Of a DNA stretch of 64,000 nucleotides, positions 51,177 to 60,046 are shown in pieces (the stretch's first letter is position 1; each line of letters opens with the position of its first letter). Under the pieces are notes generated by a model, which saw only the letters and a program-made list of their open reading frames with translations, did no database searches and was not told where the DNA came from. The stretch covers positions 222,237-286,236 of the forward strand of contig NZ_AXVD01000004.1 of NCBI RefSeq assembly GCF_000482385.1, in the 5' to 3' direction. The DNA is from Nocardia sp. CNY236 (lineage in GTDB: Bacteria; Actinomycetota; Actinomycetes; Mycobacteriales; Mycobacteriaceae). The translations under genes and the position numbers were made by a program.

Positions 51177-52079
51177 GTGACCAGCGTAGCGGTGACGGGG
51201 CGCGCGGACCTGACCGATGCCCAGTGGGCACGGTTGGCGCCGTTGCTGCCCCGACCCAAGAAAACAGGCCGTCCCTCGATGTGGACGAAACGGCAGCTCA
51301 TCGACGGGATCCGATGGAGGACCCGGGTCGGATCACCATGGCGCGACGTGCCACCGCAGTACGGGTCCTGGCAGGCGACCTATAGCCTGTTCCGACGCTG
51401 GCAACGCGCCGGTGCATGGGTTTTCCTCCTGAAAATGCTGCAGGCATTCGCCGAGGTGCGCGGCGATATCGACTGGCAAGTGAGTGTGGATTCGACGATC
51501 ATGCGAGCCCATCAGCACGCCGCCGGTGCCCGCCGCGACCCCACGGCGCAAGCCGAACCACCCGGGCTTCCCGGCACCGAACCACCCGACCACGCCCTGG
51601 GTCGGTCACGAGGCGGGTCGGGCACCAAACTGCACCTGGCCTGCGAAAACGGGCTCAAACCGCTGTCGATGCTACTCACCGGTGGTCAAGCCGACGACAG
51701 CCCGCACATGCCCGCCGTGCTCGAGGCGATCGCAGTGCCACGACTCGGGGGCAGCCGGGTGCGTACTCGCCCTGACCGGGTCCTGGCCGATAAGGCCTAT
51801 TCCTCGCGCGCAAATCGTGAGTATCTGCGGCGGCGTCGCATCCGGGCAACGATCGCGGTCCCGGCCGATCAGGCCGGTCATCGCCGTCGGCGCGGTTCCG
51901 GCGGTGGTCGGCCTCCGGCGTTCGACACAGTGATCTACCGGGATCGCAACACCGTCGAACGCGGTATCAACCAGCTCAAACAACACCGGGCAGTAGCAAC
52001 TCGATTCGACAAACTCGCCGTCCGCTACCTCGCCACGCTCCACATCGCCGCCATCAATCTATGGCTCAGTAACAGTTGA
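51177..52079 (+). CDS. IS5-family transposase
   Basis: Complete transposase of 300 residues from GTG 51177 (GGAGACCTC upstream). The N-terminal DUF4096-like region starts LTDAQWARLAPLLP and includes RQLIDGIRWRTRVGSPWRD. DDE residues are in VSVDSTIMRAHQ (first Asp), RVLADKAYSS (second) and RNTVERGINQLKQHR (Glu with the Arg/Lys pattern). No frameshift or internal stop, so it could be active. Confidence 0.92.
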   Translation: MTSVAVTGRADLTDAQWARLAPLLPRPKKTGRPSMWTKRQLIDGIRWRTRVGSPWRDVPPQYGSWQATYSLFRRWQRAGAWVFLLKMLQAFAEVRGDIDWQVSVDSTIMRAHQHAAGARRDPTAQAEPPGLPGTEPPDHALGRSRGGSGTKLHLACENGLKPLSMLLTGGQADDSPHMPAVLEAIAVPRLGGSRVRTRPDRVLADKAYSSRANREYLRRRRIRATIAVPADQAGHRRRRGSGGGRPPAFDTVIYRDRNTVERGINQLKQHRAVATRFDKLAVRYLATLHIAAINLWLSNS

Positions 52080-52140
52080 GCGCGAGCCCATGCCCGCCCT
52101 CAACTGCTGTTCGACTTCGAGACACTGCCTAGCACTCGCC

Positions 52141-52824
52141 CTACCGCTCGGCGGGAAACACCGCTGGCAGTGTCAATGCGTAGGTCACATCGGACCGGGT
52201 GCCCAGGGTGGTGAGCAGCACTCGGATCATTGTCAGGCGAGCAGCCGCGACGATCTCGGCATCGGGGTCGGTGTCGGGTGCGGTGTCCGCGGAGATCCGG
52301 TAGACGATGTATTCGCACACGTGCAGCGCGGTATCCAGATCGATGGAGTTCGGCATCGGGCGGCCCAGTTCGACGAATGCCTCACACACCAGGTCACGAA
52401 TGTCGTCGAGTGCGCGTTCTCGATATGCCGACACCGGTGAGGCCGGGTCGTACAGTTCGGCGAACAGGGGACGCAGCATACGGCCGTGACCGCGTGCCCA
52501 ATCCAGGTAGGCATCGATCAAACTGATGCCCAGTGCTACCGGTTCGTCGGCGCTGGTGAGCGCGGCGCGGATGCTGCCGACCAGCCGAGCGTTGGAGTGG
52601 TCGAGCACCGTGTGCAGCGGTTCGGTTGCATTGGCGAAATAGCGGTAGAAGGTCGGTCGCGCCAACCCAGCTTGTTCGATGATCTGGGCAACGCTGAGCC
52701 CGCGGGAGCCCATGCGGGCGAATACTTCCGCGGTTGCGACCACGATGTGCGCACGGACTTCCGCGGCTTGTTCTCGGGTCTGTCGCGGTCGGCCGCGCCG
52801 CGTGGTCATCTGCTCGGGCTCCAT
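52141..52824 (-). CDS. TetR-family transcriptional regulator
   Basis: Regulator of 227 residues from ATG 52824 with GAGGT 6 nt upstream; MTTRRGRPRQ at 52809 is an alternative. The HTH region is GLSVAQIIEQAGLARPTFYRYF. The C-terminal ligand domain is not similar to AcnR. It is divergent from an SDR gene and its likely operator (52908-52918) overlaps that promoter, so it probably represses the SDR gene and itself. In the ancestral arrangement its stop was 8 bp from the monooxygenase stop. Confidence 0.9.
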   Translation of the reverse strand: MEPEQMTTRRGRPRQTREQAAEVRAHIVVATAEVFARMGSRGLSVAQIIEQAGLARPTFYRYFANATEPLHTVLDHSNARLVGSIRAALTSADEPVALGISLIDAYLDWARGHGRMLRPLFAELYDPASPVSAYRERALDDIRDLVCEAFVELGRPMPNSIDLDTALHVCEYIVYRISADTAPDTDPDAEIVAAARLTMIRVLLTTLGTRSDVTYALTLPAVFPAER

Positions 52825-52877
52825 CGTGTTACCTCACCGTGTGCTCCGGGGCATACCCGTGCTCCACGCGGAACATC

Positions 52878-52918
52878 TTGACGCAACCCTGGGCACGGGG
52901 ATTAATCTAACACTGTTG
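52878..52918 (+). promoter_or_regulatory. Promoter and TetR-type operator before SDR gene
   Basis: TTGACG (52878-52883), a 17-bp gap and ATTAAT (52901-52906) form a near-canonical SigA promoter pointing to the SDR gene. TAACACTGTTG (52908-52918), an imperfect 5-bp-arm palindrome, overlaps the expected start point and is the likely site of the divergent TetR regulator. Confidence 0.5.
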
Positions 52919-53012
52919 TTCATCTAATTCTGTGCGTCCGCGGAGTTGTGCCGACCACTGTCGAGAGGGCGCAGAAGTAGTTGGCACGACTATCGGATCA
53001 GGAGAAGGACGG

Positions 53013-53843
53013 ATGAAACTGAACACGGTCGCAGGTAAGAGGGTTCTGGTCACGGGAGCGGCGATGGGCCTGGGCAAGCTCTTCGCGCAGATCGCGGTGC
53101 GCGAAGGCGCAGCTGCGGTGGTGCTGTGGGACATCAACGAGGCCGCGGTGAAAGACACGGCCGCGGAGTTGACGGGGCTCGGCAGTGCTATCCATCACCA
53201 CGTCGTGGACGTGGCCTCGCCCGAGGCCATCGCGGAAGCCGCAACGGCTGTGCGTGAACAAATCGGCGGCATCGACGTCCTCGTCAACAACGCGGGAATC
53301 GTCCGTGGCAACAACTACTTCTGGGAAACCGACGATCGGGACGACATCGACAAGACGGTGGCGATCAATTCGCTCGCTCCGATGTACGTCACGCTCGAAT
53401 TCCTGCCCGCCATGGTGGCCGGTGCCACCGAGGCGCGAGTGCTCACCATCGCGTCCTCGGCGGCGTTGGTGTCCAACCCGCGCATGAGTGTCTATGCCGG
53501 GTCGAAGTGGGCAGCGCTGGGCTGGTCGGATTCGGTGCGCGTCGAGTTGCTGCAGGCCGGGCACGATCATGTGAAGGTCACCACCGTCTGCCCGACCTAC
53601 ATCAACACGGGAATGTTCGACGGCGCGAAGGGATTCCTGTTCACCTCGATCCTGGAACCGCAGGCCGTGGTCGACCACTCGTGGAAGGCCATGAAGAAGG
53701 GCGCACCGTTGGTGGTCTTGCCGTGGCCGTCCCGCGTGAACCGGGCCTTGACCAATCTGATGCCGATCAAACTCCGTGATCGCATCCTCGAATCTGTCGG
53801 CGTCTACCGCTCGATGGAGGAATTCACCGGCCGCAAGCACTAG
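53013..53843 (+). CDS. SDR family oxidoreductase, retinol-dehydrogenase-like
   Basis: Classical SDR of 276 residues from ATG 53013 (GGAGAAGGACGG upstream). TGAAMGLG (14-21), NNAG (92-95), Ser148/149 (TIASSAA), Tyr161 and Lys165 (YAGSK). The long C-terminal part (KGAPLVVLPWPSRVNRALTNL) is like SDR16C/retinol dehydrogenase-type enzymes acting on lipophilic alcohols. Divergent from the TetR gene, which probably controls it. Confidence 0.9.
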   Translation: MKLNTVAGKRVLVTGAAMGLGKLFAQIAVREGAAAVVLWDINEAAVKDTAAELTGLGSAIHHHVVDVASPEAIAEAATAVREQIGGIDVLVNNAGIVRGNNYFWETDDRDDIDKTVAINSLAPMYVTLEFLPAMVAGATEARVLTIASSAALVSNPRMSVYAGSKWAALGWSDSVRVELLQAGHDHVKVTTVCPTYINTGMFDGAKGFLFTSILEPQAVVDHSWKAMKKGAPLVVLPWPSRVNRALTNLMPIKLRDRILESVGVYRSMEEFTGRKH

Positions 53844-53899
53844 TGACCGAGCGTCCGACGGCCCGGTGCGCGATGCGCTCGATGGCTGCCAGTCCCAGG

Positions 53900-54826
53900 T
53901 CAGCGGGCCATGCTCAGCTGGAAGGTTCGGGCGGCGTCGCGGTAGATGCCCAGTCGAGCCGACCTGCCGGGTGGGGGTAGCTGTGATACCAGTTGCTCCA
54001 GCGAGGTCATCGCTCCGACCACTCGAGTGCCCGCGACGAGGAAGTCGGCGACGGCTCGCCGAATGTGGTTGGGCGAGGTGACCACGACCGCGCTCGTGGC
54101 GCCGATATCGCGGAGCAACTGGGTCGTGAACAGTGCGTTCTGCACGGTGGACCCCGCTCGAGACTCCACATGGATCCGTGTGGCCGCAACGCCATGAGCG
54201 GTCAACCAGGCGCGCATGGCTTCGGCCTCGGTGATGCCGTTGCGGGGATTGCCGCCGGTCACGACGATCGGTGACTGCGGTGCGGCGATCGACTGCACCC
54301 ATGCGGCCGTGAGCCGGTTCTCGAGTTCGGGCCGCAGCGACCCGTCGGGAAGCAGACCATAGCCCAGTACGACGATGCCGGTGTGCCCTCCAGCGAGCGT
54401 GGGTAGAGGATTCGGCAGCGTGCCCACCGCGGCACGGATGGCGACGAGGACCTCCCGGGTGCGTTGCGCCAGCCCTGGATCGACCGCTTGCAGCCGGAGC
54501 ATCGAATCGACCAATGCGGGTATGTCGCCGGCATAGTCGGACCAGATGGCTCGTAGCGCGAGTGCTTCGGCGTTGTGCGGATCGGAGTCGACCAACCTGC
54601 GCAGGTCGGCCTGCCCCGACACGTCGTCGCCGTGGTCGAAATGGCGCTGTGCAGCGTAGTACGGGGCGCCCATGTCCGGCGTGGCGTGGTACGGGGCGCC
54701 GGTGTCCGGCGTGGCGTGTGTCGGGCCACTGGACAGTCCAGTGAACGAGAATACGGCGAGCGATACTGCGACCAGAAACCTCACATGCCTCGAGATTTTC
54801 ACTACAGTCGACACCTTTCCGCGCAT
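53900..54826 (-). CDS. Secreted YdcF/DUF218-domain protein
   Basis: Protein of 308 residues from ATG 54826 (GTG 54802 with GGAAAGG upstream is also possible). It has a signal peptide (KISRHVRFLVAVSLAVFSFTG), then a repeated HATPDxGAPY unit encoded by a 30-bp tandem duplication, a helical segment (about 70-150), and a DUF218 domain with IVVLGYGLLPDG, IVVTGGNPRNGITEAEAM and VVVTSPNHIRRA. DUF218 proteins act in envelope processes, but the reaction is unknown. It is convergent with the upstream SDR and divergent from folD. Confidence 0.87.
   Translation of the reverse strand: MRGKVSTVVKISRHVRFLVAVSLAVFSFTGLSSGPTHATPDTGAPYHATPDMGAPYYAAQRHFDHGDDVSGQADLRRLVDSDPHNAEALALRAIWSDYAGDIPALVDSMLRLQAVDPGLAQRTREVLVAIRAAVGTLPNPLPTLAGGHTGIVVLGYGLLPDGSLRPELENRLTAAWVQSIAAPQSPIVVTGGNPRNGITEAEAMRAWLTAHGVAATRIHVESRAGSTVQNALFTTQLLRDIGATSAVVVTSPNHIRRAVADFLVAGTRVVGAMTSLEQLVSQLPPPGRSARLGIYRDAARTFQLSMAR
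54659..54718. repeat. 30-bp tandem duplication in the YdcF-like gene
   Basis: Two adjacent 30-bp units (54659-54688 and 54689-54718) differ at two bases and encode the repeat HATPDTGAPY / HATPDMGAPY just after the signal peptide. The length is a multiple of three, so the frame is kept. It may vary between strains. Confidence 0.75.
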
Positions 54827-55007
54827 GAACGGCTGGGTACGCGAGAGCCGTAACCTGGGGGCAAACATTGATCACGATACGTGCGATCGTCCCGATACCG
54901 CGCCATTGCTCGCTGGAACGGACAGGCGTTTCCAACAGTCGGGCCACCACATCGAGGCGCCAGCGTGCCCGCGGGCCGTCCCCGCGGTCGGGATAGGCTG
55001 TGTCGAC

Positions 55008-55862
55008 GTGGATACCGTTTCGCTGTCCGGCAAGGAACTCGCTGCCGCAATGAATGCCGACACTCGAGCCCGTGCGGTCGCACTCACCGAGAATGCGACT
55101 GCGCCGCATCTGGCCTTGGTCGTCGCGAACGACGACCCCGCCAGCGCCTGGTACGTGAACTCGCTGCGCAAGGCCGCCGATCGCCTCGGAATAGCGTGCG
55201 ACACTATCGATCTCGGTCCGAGTGCAGACGCTGCGACCATCCGCGCCGAACTCTCCGCACGCAGCGAGGACCCCGGCATCGATGGGATCATGCTGCAAAC
55301 GCCGCTCCCGGCGGGTGTCACCCTGGAGGAGGTGAGTTCCGCGATAGCAGCGACCAAGGACGTCGACGGCGTGAGCCCGCTGTCACTCGGATTGCTGGCA
55401 GCCGGGCGCCCCGGTTTCGCCCCCGCGACCGCAGCGGCCGTCGTCGAATTACTCGACCACCACGAGATACCGCTTGCCGGCCGGCGGGTCGTCGTGGTCG
55501 GCCGATCGAACATCGTGGGGAAGCCGCTTGCGCTGCTGTTGCTGGCGAAAGATGCCACCGTGACGGTCGGTCATTCACGCAGCACCGATCTGGCCGCTAT
55601 CACCGGCTCCGCCGATGTCGTCGTCGCAGCCGCGGGCCGTATCGGTCTGATCGGCGGCGACGATATCGGTGAAGGCGCCATCGTCATCGATGTCGGCACC
55701 AACGAAGCTCCCGACGGGGCGATCGTGGGCGATGTCGACGCGGAGTCGGTGCGGGGTAGGGCCGCCGCACTCAGTCCGGTCCCCGGCGGTGTCGGACCCG
55801 TGACAACTGCCCTGCTGATGCGTCAGGTCGTCATCGCAGCCGAAGTTCGCCACAGCGGGTGA
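55008..55862 (+). CDS. FolD-family protein with altered active site
   Basis: Methylenetetrahydrofolate dehydrogenase/cyclohydrolase family protein of 284 residues from GTG 55008. It has DPASAWYVNS, GIMLQTPLPAG, KDVDG, VVVGRSNIVGKP and PVPGGVGPVT, so the fold and NADP site are clear. The catalytic Lys of the Y-x3-K motif (YVASK in E. coli) is Leu here (YVNSL), and KDVDGFHPxN is KDVDGVSPLS. The Gln and Asp of the active site remain. In the human enzyme loss of this Lys abolishes cyclohydrolase activity. I therefore expect a paralogue with changed activity, not the housekeeping FolD. A possible cyclohydrolase lies at 57716-58375. Confidence 0.85.
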   Translation: MDTVSLSGKELAAAMNADTRARAVALTENATAPHLALVVANDDPASAWYVNSLRKAADRLGIACDTIDLGPSADAATIRAELSARSEDPGIDGIMLQTPLPAGVTLEEVSSAIAATKDVDGVSPLSLGLLAAGRPGFAPATAAAVVELLDHHEIPLAGRRVVVVGRSNIVGKPLALLLLAKDATVTVGHSRSTDLAAITGSADVVVAAAGRIGLIGGDDIGEGAIVIDVGTNEAPDGAIVGDVDAESVRGRAAALSPVPGGVGPVTTALLMRQVVIAAEVRHSG

Positions 55863-55889
55863 GTCGCGTCGAGCCACGAACCCTCGGCG

Positions 55890-56612
55890 TCATTCGTGGG
55901 CGATGGCGCTGATCAGAGTGCGACCACCGGCCATCGTCGTGGTGACGACCTGTGGGTTGTATTCGACCGGTGGCTGCCCAGGGCGTCGTTCGGTGACCAC
56001 GACGACGTACTGGCCGGCGTGGGCGCTTGGCGTGATGTACACGCAGTGGGTGGTCCCCTGGGGAATGGCGTCGATACCACGCTGAATGGTATCGGCTGTT
56101 TGGACGGCTGCGTCCGCGGTGGTGGCGGCGCGGACCCGGTCGCCGGATCGAGCGACATAATAGGCATGTTGGAAGGCGAAGATCACTGCGGGGCCGGAGT
56201 CGAAACCGCCGACTCCGTTGCCCTGGATCTGGTCGCCGACCCGCTGGGCCGGGCACATGGCGTCCGATGGCGAGCCGATCGGGTCGGAGCCGCCGGTCCC
56301 GAAACGGAGGTAGGTGACCACGCCGACAGCAGCGAGGCAGAGCAAACCGATCAGCGGCACCGTCCGCCGCCACAGCCTGCTCGGGGCCGGGGAGCGGTCG
56401 ATCAACCGGTCGAACTGGTCCCGGTAGCGTTCGGGCTCGGGCTCGGGCCCAACGGGTGGCCACGGGGCATCGGACAGTCGAGCGCCCCGGGGCGCCGTCG
56501 CCATGTCACGGTCGTCCCGCGCACCCGGCGATCGGACGTGTGTTCGTCCCAGAGCACTGCGCCCATACCCCCGATCGCGCCCGTGCGGTGCGTTCATCTC
56601 CGGTCGATCCAT
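55890..56612 (-). CDS. Membrane-anchored hypothetical protein
   Basis: Protein of 240 residues from ATG 56612 with AAGGTGGGG upstream. The N-terminal 80 residues are Pro/Arg-rich and polar, followed by one membrane helix (VPLIGLLCLAAVGVVTYLRF, about 85-104) and an exported domain of about 130 residues with two Cys. No enzymatic motif. Similar one-helix proteins with a small extracytoplasmic domain are frequent in Nocardia. Convergent with the folD-like gene. Confidence 0.8.
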   Translation of the reverse strand: MDRPEMNAPHGRDRGYGRSALGRTHVRSPGARDDRDMATAPRGARLSDAPWPPVGPEPEPERYRDQFDRLIDRSPAPSRLWRRTVPLIGLLCLAAVGVVTYLRFGTGGSDPIGSPSDAMCPAQRVGDQIQGNGVGGFDSGPAVIFAFQHAYYVARSGDRVRAATTADAAVQTADTIQRGIDAIPQGTTHCVYITPSAHAGQYVVVVTERRPGQPPVEYNPQVVTTTMAGGRTLISAIAHE

Positions 56613-56729
56613 AGCCCCACCTTCATCCGGTCCCCTCCCATCATCCAGATCGCTACGATGCTGGAGCGCTCCTGCGCGGTCGGCGCCCGATCCGTAGCGT
56701 TTCCCCGGAGAATACTTCTCGCCTCTGGT

Positions 56730-57503
56730 TCACCAGTGCGTGACCACCGGATCTCCTATGCCGATAGTGTGGTATACCCATTCGGCGTCGTTCGGGGCGA
56801 GGTTGATGCACCCGTGGCTGACGTTCGCCCGACCCTGGTGTTCGACCGACCATGGGGCCGAGTGAATGAAAACGCCGCTCCAGGTGAGGCGTTCGGCGAA
56901 TTCGCCGTCGATCAGGTACCCCTCGGGCGAACTCAATGGAATACCGATGGTGCGGGAGTCGAATACGATCGAGCGGAACTTCTCCAACACCGGCCACGTA
57001 CCCGACGGAGTTTCCCACCCCGGTTTGCCCATCGAGGCGGGCATGGTGCGCACGATGGCGCCGCCGATGCTGACGGTGAACGTGTGTGCGGACATATCGG
57101 CTTCGCCGAAAACGCCCGCATTGGTAGCGAATTCCGATCGTACATCGCGGACGGATATCGATATTCGTGCATTTGCCGGCAGGAGGCCGTTCGGTACCCA
57201 CTCCAGAGTGCGATCGTCGATCCAGGAGAAAGTACCCGGCAATCGTTGTGCCGCACCGATTTCGGCCCTACGGGTGTCGATGGTGACCGACTGCTCGGCG
57301 CGTGCACGGTCGGTGACCGGGGAGGCGAAGCGCATGGTCACCGGATGAGCGATCCCCACGATCTCGCCCTGCCCCGGCCCGACTTCGGTTACCGCGGGTA
57401 CCAACGGTTTCGGGAGTACCAGCGCGGCCGTCGTACCCGACCAGACCGTGGTCAGCGCCACGGTCACCATCGCGAGGAACAAATATCGAATCGTGCTCCT
57501 CAT
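56730..57503 (-). CDS. L,D-transpeptidase (YkuD domain)
   Basis: Exported cell-wall cross-linking enzyme of 257 residues that makes 3-3 links between peptide stems. ATG 57503 has AAGGGGTGGAAG upstream. Signal segment IRYLFLAMVTVALTTVW (about 5-21), then a beta-rich Ig-like domain (about 35-130), then the YkuD domain with FIHSAPW and SHGCINL; the catalytic Cys is about residue 232. Shorter than LdtMt2, with one Ig-like domain as in LdtMt1. All catalytic residues are present. Confidence 0.92.
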   Translation of the reverse strand: MRSTIRYLFLAMVTVALTTVWSGTTAALVLPKPLVPAVTEVGPGQGEIVGIAHPVTMRFASPVTDRARAEQSVTIDTRRAEIGAAQRLPGTFSWIDDRTLEWVPNGLLPANARISISVRDVRSEFATNAGVFGEADMSAHTFTVSIGGAIVRTMPASMGKPGWETPSGTWPVLEKFRSIVFDSRTIGIPLSSPEGYLIDGEFAERLTWSGVFIHSAPWSVEHQGRANVSHGCINLAPNDAEWVYHTIGIGDPVVTHW

Positions 57504-57715
57504 CGGCTTCCACCCCTTCGAGACGGTGGCAAAAAACAATTCTAGCGCGGATGACCGATTCGACGCACGCCATCGCCCGGGCGGCGAAGAGAACCAGGTG
57601 CGGCTGAAGCGTTGGGGTTGTGTGCACCGTGGCGGCGAACGACGTCGCAGCTGCGCGCGATCCAACATCTGCCCCGGGCCGGACCGAGGCGCCGGGCCGT
57701 CACGGGTGCGCGGTT

Positions 57716-58375
57716 CTATGCGCGAATGGCCTGCACGACGTCGGCATGCAGAGTGTCCGCGCGAGTGACGAGGTCTTCGATCCGCGCCAGCACCGTGGCG
57801 AAGCGATCGCTGTCGGTTGCGGACAACGACGTCACATTGATCTCGATGTTCAGTTGAGAGCTGGCCGCCGCGGCGCGGCAGGCGTCGGCGGCAGCACCGA
57901 TATCGGTGATCACGTTCGGATTCGCAATCGGGAAGAGTTCACCGGCCAGCGTCAGCACCTCGTCGGCTTCGTCGACGACTGCCGCGGGCACTCGGGCCGC
58001 CTCGATCAGCGCGGCGGTGATCGAGGCGGTGCGGGCGGCGAGACGCTCCGGCGTGTCCTTGGGCAGTTTGTAGGCGGCTCCCACCGCCGTGAACGCGGCC
58101 GCGTCGGCCTCGGCCAGTGTCAGGGCGCGCTCGCGAGCGGCGTCGGCGGCGGCGACGATCCGATCCACGACGGGACGGTGTTCGGCATCCTTGGCGCGGG
58201 TGGTGTAGCGGGCTACCATCGCCACCAGCGCGGCCCCCTGTGCGGCGTGGAGAGCAGCAACCGCGCCGCCTCCTGGCGCGGGCATCTTGGCGGCCAGATC
58301 GTTCAGGTACCGCACCAGGGCAGCTTCGCCGAAGGGTGGCACGGTTTCCCTGGACGACATGCTGAGCTGCGACAC
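57716..58375 (-). CDS. Cyclodeaminase/cyclohydrolase family protein (FchA-like)
   Basis: Protein of 219 residues from GTG 58375 (AAAGG upstream; ATG 58360 is an alternative). It belongs to the formiminotransferase-cyclodeaminase C-terminal family: MPAPGGGAVAALHAAQGAALVAMVARYT near the N-terminus and RTASITAALIEAARVPAAV, FPIANPNVITDIGAAA in the second half. Members act as methenyl-THF cyclohydrolase or formimino-THF cyclodeaminase in C1 folate metabolism. It lies 1.9 kb from the altered FolD and could supply the missing cyclohydrolase step. Confidence 0.87.
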   Translation of the reverse strand: MSQLSMSSRETVPPFGEAALVRYLNDLAAKMPAPGGGAVAALHAAQGAALVAMVARYTTRAKDAEHRPVVDRIVAAADAARERALTLAEADAAAFTAVGAAYKLPKDTPERLAARTASITAALIEAARVPAAVVDEADEVLTLAGELFPIANPNVITDIGAAADACRAAAASSQLNIEINVTSLSATDSDRFATVLARIEDLVTRADTLHADVVQAIRA

Positions 58376-58571
58376 GGTGGGCGCCTTTCGTTCGGGCGAG
58401 CGTGGTCCAGAGGTAGACGGTACCTCCTCCACCGGGCAGTCCCCGCCCAGGCCACGTCCGGTGGTGTTGGTGGGGCCGGTTCCTCTTGCGGTGTCGGTGG
58501 GGCGGGCGTGTTCGGCGGTGTTGTTGCGGCCGGTTCGCGGTCGCCGGCCGGTCGCCGATATGTTGAGTGCT

Positions 58572-59609
58572 ATGCGGATCGGATTGAGCATCAACTACTC
58601 GGGGGGTTTCAAGGAGGCTGCGGCAGAAGCCGCCGACCTCGAGCGGGCTGGCCTGGATATCGTGTTCGTCCCCGAGGCGTATTCGTTCGACGCGGTCAGC
58701 GCGCTGGGATACTTGGCAGCGAAGACCACGAATCTGCAGCTGGCCTCGGGCATCTTGCAGATCTATACACGCACCCCGGCCTTGACCGCGATGACGGCGG
58801 CGGGTCTGGACTTCGTCTCCGACGGCCGCTTCGTGCTCGGATTGGGAGCATCCGGACCACAGGTGATCGAGGGCTTTCACGGCGTGCCCTACGACGCTCC
58901 GATCGGGCGCACCCGGGAGTTGGTGGAGATTTGTCGTATGGTGTGGCGGCGCGAGCGCTTGGAGTACCAGGGCAAGCACTATCGGATTCCGCTTCCCGCG
59001 GGACAGGGCACGGGCCTGGGTAAACCATTGAAGCTGATCAATCATCCGGTACGCGAACGGATCCCGGTGTTGTTGGCTGCGCTCGGACCGAAGAATGTAC
59101 AGCTTGCCGCGGAGGTTGCCGAGGGTTGGCAACCGATCTTCTTCCTGCCGGAGAAGGCGCAGCAGGTTTGGGGCGAGCCACTCGCCGCGGGTTCGGCTCT
59201 GCGTGACCCGGCTCTCGGTGAATTGGATGTATACGCAGGTCCGGCGCTGGCCATCGGGGAGAACGTCGAGCCCCTGCTGGAGTTCGTGAAACCACACATA
59301 GCGCTCTATATCGGCGGTATGGGTGCGAAAGAAAAGAACTTCTACTACTCCTTGGCCTCGAAATACGGCTACGGTGCCGCGGCCGACCGTATCCAGGAGT
59401 TGTATCTTGCCGGAGAGAAGGAAGCAGCGGCCAAAGCCGTTCCGGACGACCTGGTTCGCGACATTTCCTTGATCGGTCCGGCGAGCTACGTCAAGGAGCG
59501 GGTGGCGGCCTTCAAGGAAGCCGGCGTCACCGGCTTGAATGTCGTCCCCATGGCAGGCACCGCCGCCGAGCGGGTCAAGCTGATCGAGCAACTGCGCGGG
59601 CTGGTGTAG
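58572..59609 (+). CDS. LLM-class F420-dependent oxidoreductase
   Basis: Luciferase-like monooxygenase family protein of 345 residues from ATG 58572 (MRIGLSINYSGG). TIM-barrel marks are GLDIVFVPEAYSFDA, SGILQIYTRTPALTAMTAAGLD and LGLGASGPQVIEGFHG. The family uses coenzyme F420 to oxidise or reduce small substrates. The F420-type is inferred from the N-terminus and from the organism. It is divergent from the FchA-like gene (196-bp gap). Substrate unknown. Confidence 0.9.
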   Translation: MRIGLSINYSGGFKEAAAEAADLERAGLDIVFVPEAYSFDAVSALGYLAAKTTNLQLASGILQIYTRTPALTAMTAAGLDFVSDGRFVLGLGASGPQVIEGFHGVPYDAPIGRTRELVEICRMVWRRERLEYQGKHYRIPLPAGQGTGLGKPLKLINHPVRERIPVLLAALGPKNVQLAAEVAEGWQPIFFLPEKAQQVWGEPLAAGSALRDPALGELDVYAGPALAIGENVEPLLEFVKPHIALYIGGMGAKEKNFYYSLASKYGYGAAADRIQELYLAGEKEAAAKAVPDDLVRDISLIGPASYVKERVAAFKEAGVTGLNVVPMAGTAAERVKLIEQLRGLV

Positions 59610-59665
59610 CAACGACACTCACTGCCACTGGCGTTCGTCTCGACGGTGGCAGTGAGGCGCGAGCC

Positions 59666-60046
59666 TCAGTTGGACTGGAATGCCATGAGCGCAGCTTCCA
59701 GCGTGGAATACAGCGAAAACACCTGGTCCAGACTTGTCATCTTCAGCTGTCGGCTGGTCGCTGGGCCGTCGGCGACGATCGCGATCGCCGTGGAGGTGCC
59801 GGCGCGCTGGTGGGCTGCGACCAGGGCCGCCATGCCTGCCGAGGCGAGGAAGCCGACCGCCGTGAGGTCGATGATCAGCGCCGAGGGTTTGTCGTCGAGC
59901 ACGGCATCGATTGCGCTCTCCAGCGCCGGGGCGGTTGCCAGATCGATCTCGCCGGTCACGGTCAGTACAGTCGCGCCGCCGTGCTCCGCGATGGCGGTGG
60001 TCATCGTGTCTGCGAGAGGATACGCATCTCCGGAAGAGCTCGTCAC
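59666..60046 (-). CDS. STAS-domain anti-sigma factor antagonist
   Basis: SpoIIAA-like protein of 126 residues; STAS domain from about 18 to 115 with VTGEIDLATAPALE and the regulatory-site loop VGFLASAGMAAL, in which Ser69 is the likely phosphorylation site (usual form DSSG). No anti-sigma kinase gene is adjacent. It should take part in partner switching for an alternative sigma factor. The first 15 residues may not be part of the protein, since ATG 60004 (MTTAIAEHGG) is also possible. Confidence 0.88.
   Translation of the reverse strand: MTSSSGDAYPLADTMTTAIAEHGGATVLTVTGEIDLATAPALESAIDAVLDDKPSALIIDLTAVGFLASAGMAALVAAHQRAGTSTAIAIVADGPATSRQLKMTSLDQVFSLYSTLEAALMAFQSN

Larger units (their letters stand above)
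51013..52129 (+). mobile_element. IS5-type insertion sequence
   Basis: Element of 1117 bp. Left end GGGAGTGTCTCAAAGT, right end (reverse complement) GGCAGTGTCTCGAAGT: 14 of 16 match. TA precedes it (51011-51012) and follows it (52130-52131), taken as the target duplication. It inserted in the CTAG at the outer right edge of the IS4-type element, so it arrived later. Confidence 0.8.

Noticed and set aside
52998..55298. 766-codon minus-strand open frame across SDR, YdcF and folD genes
   Set aside because: It spans several well-supported genes and has Arg/His-rich composition typical of a GC-rich antisense shadow.
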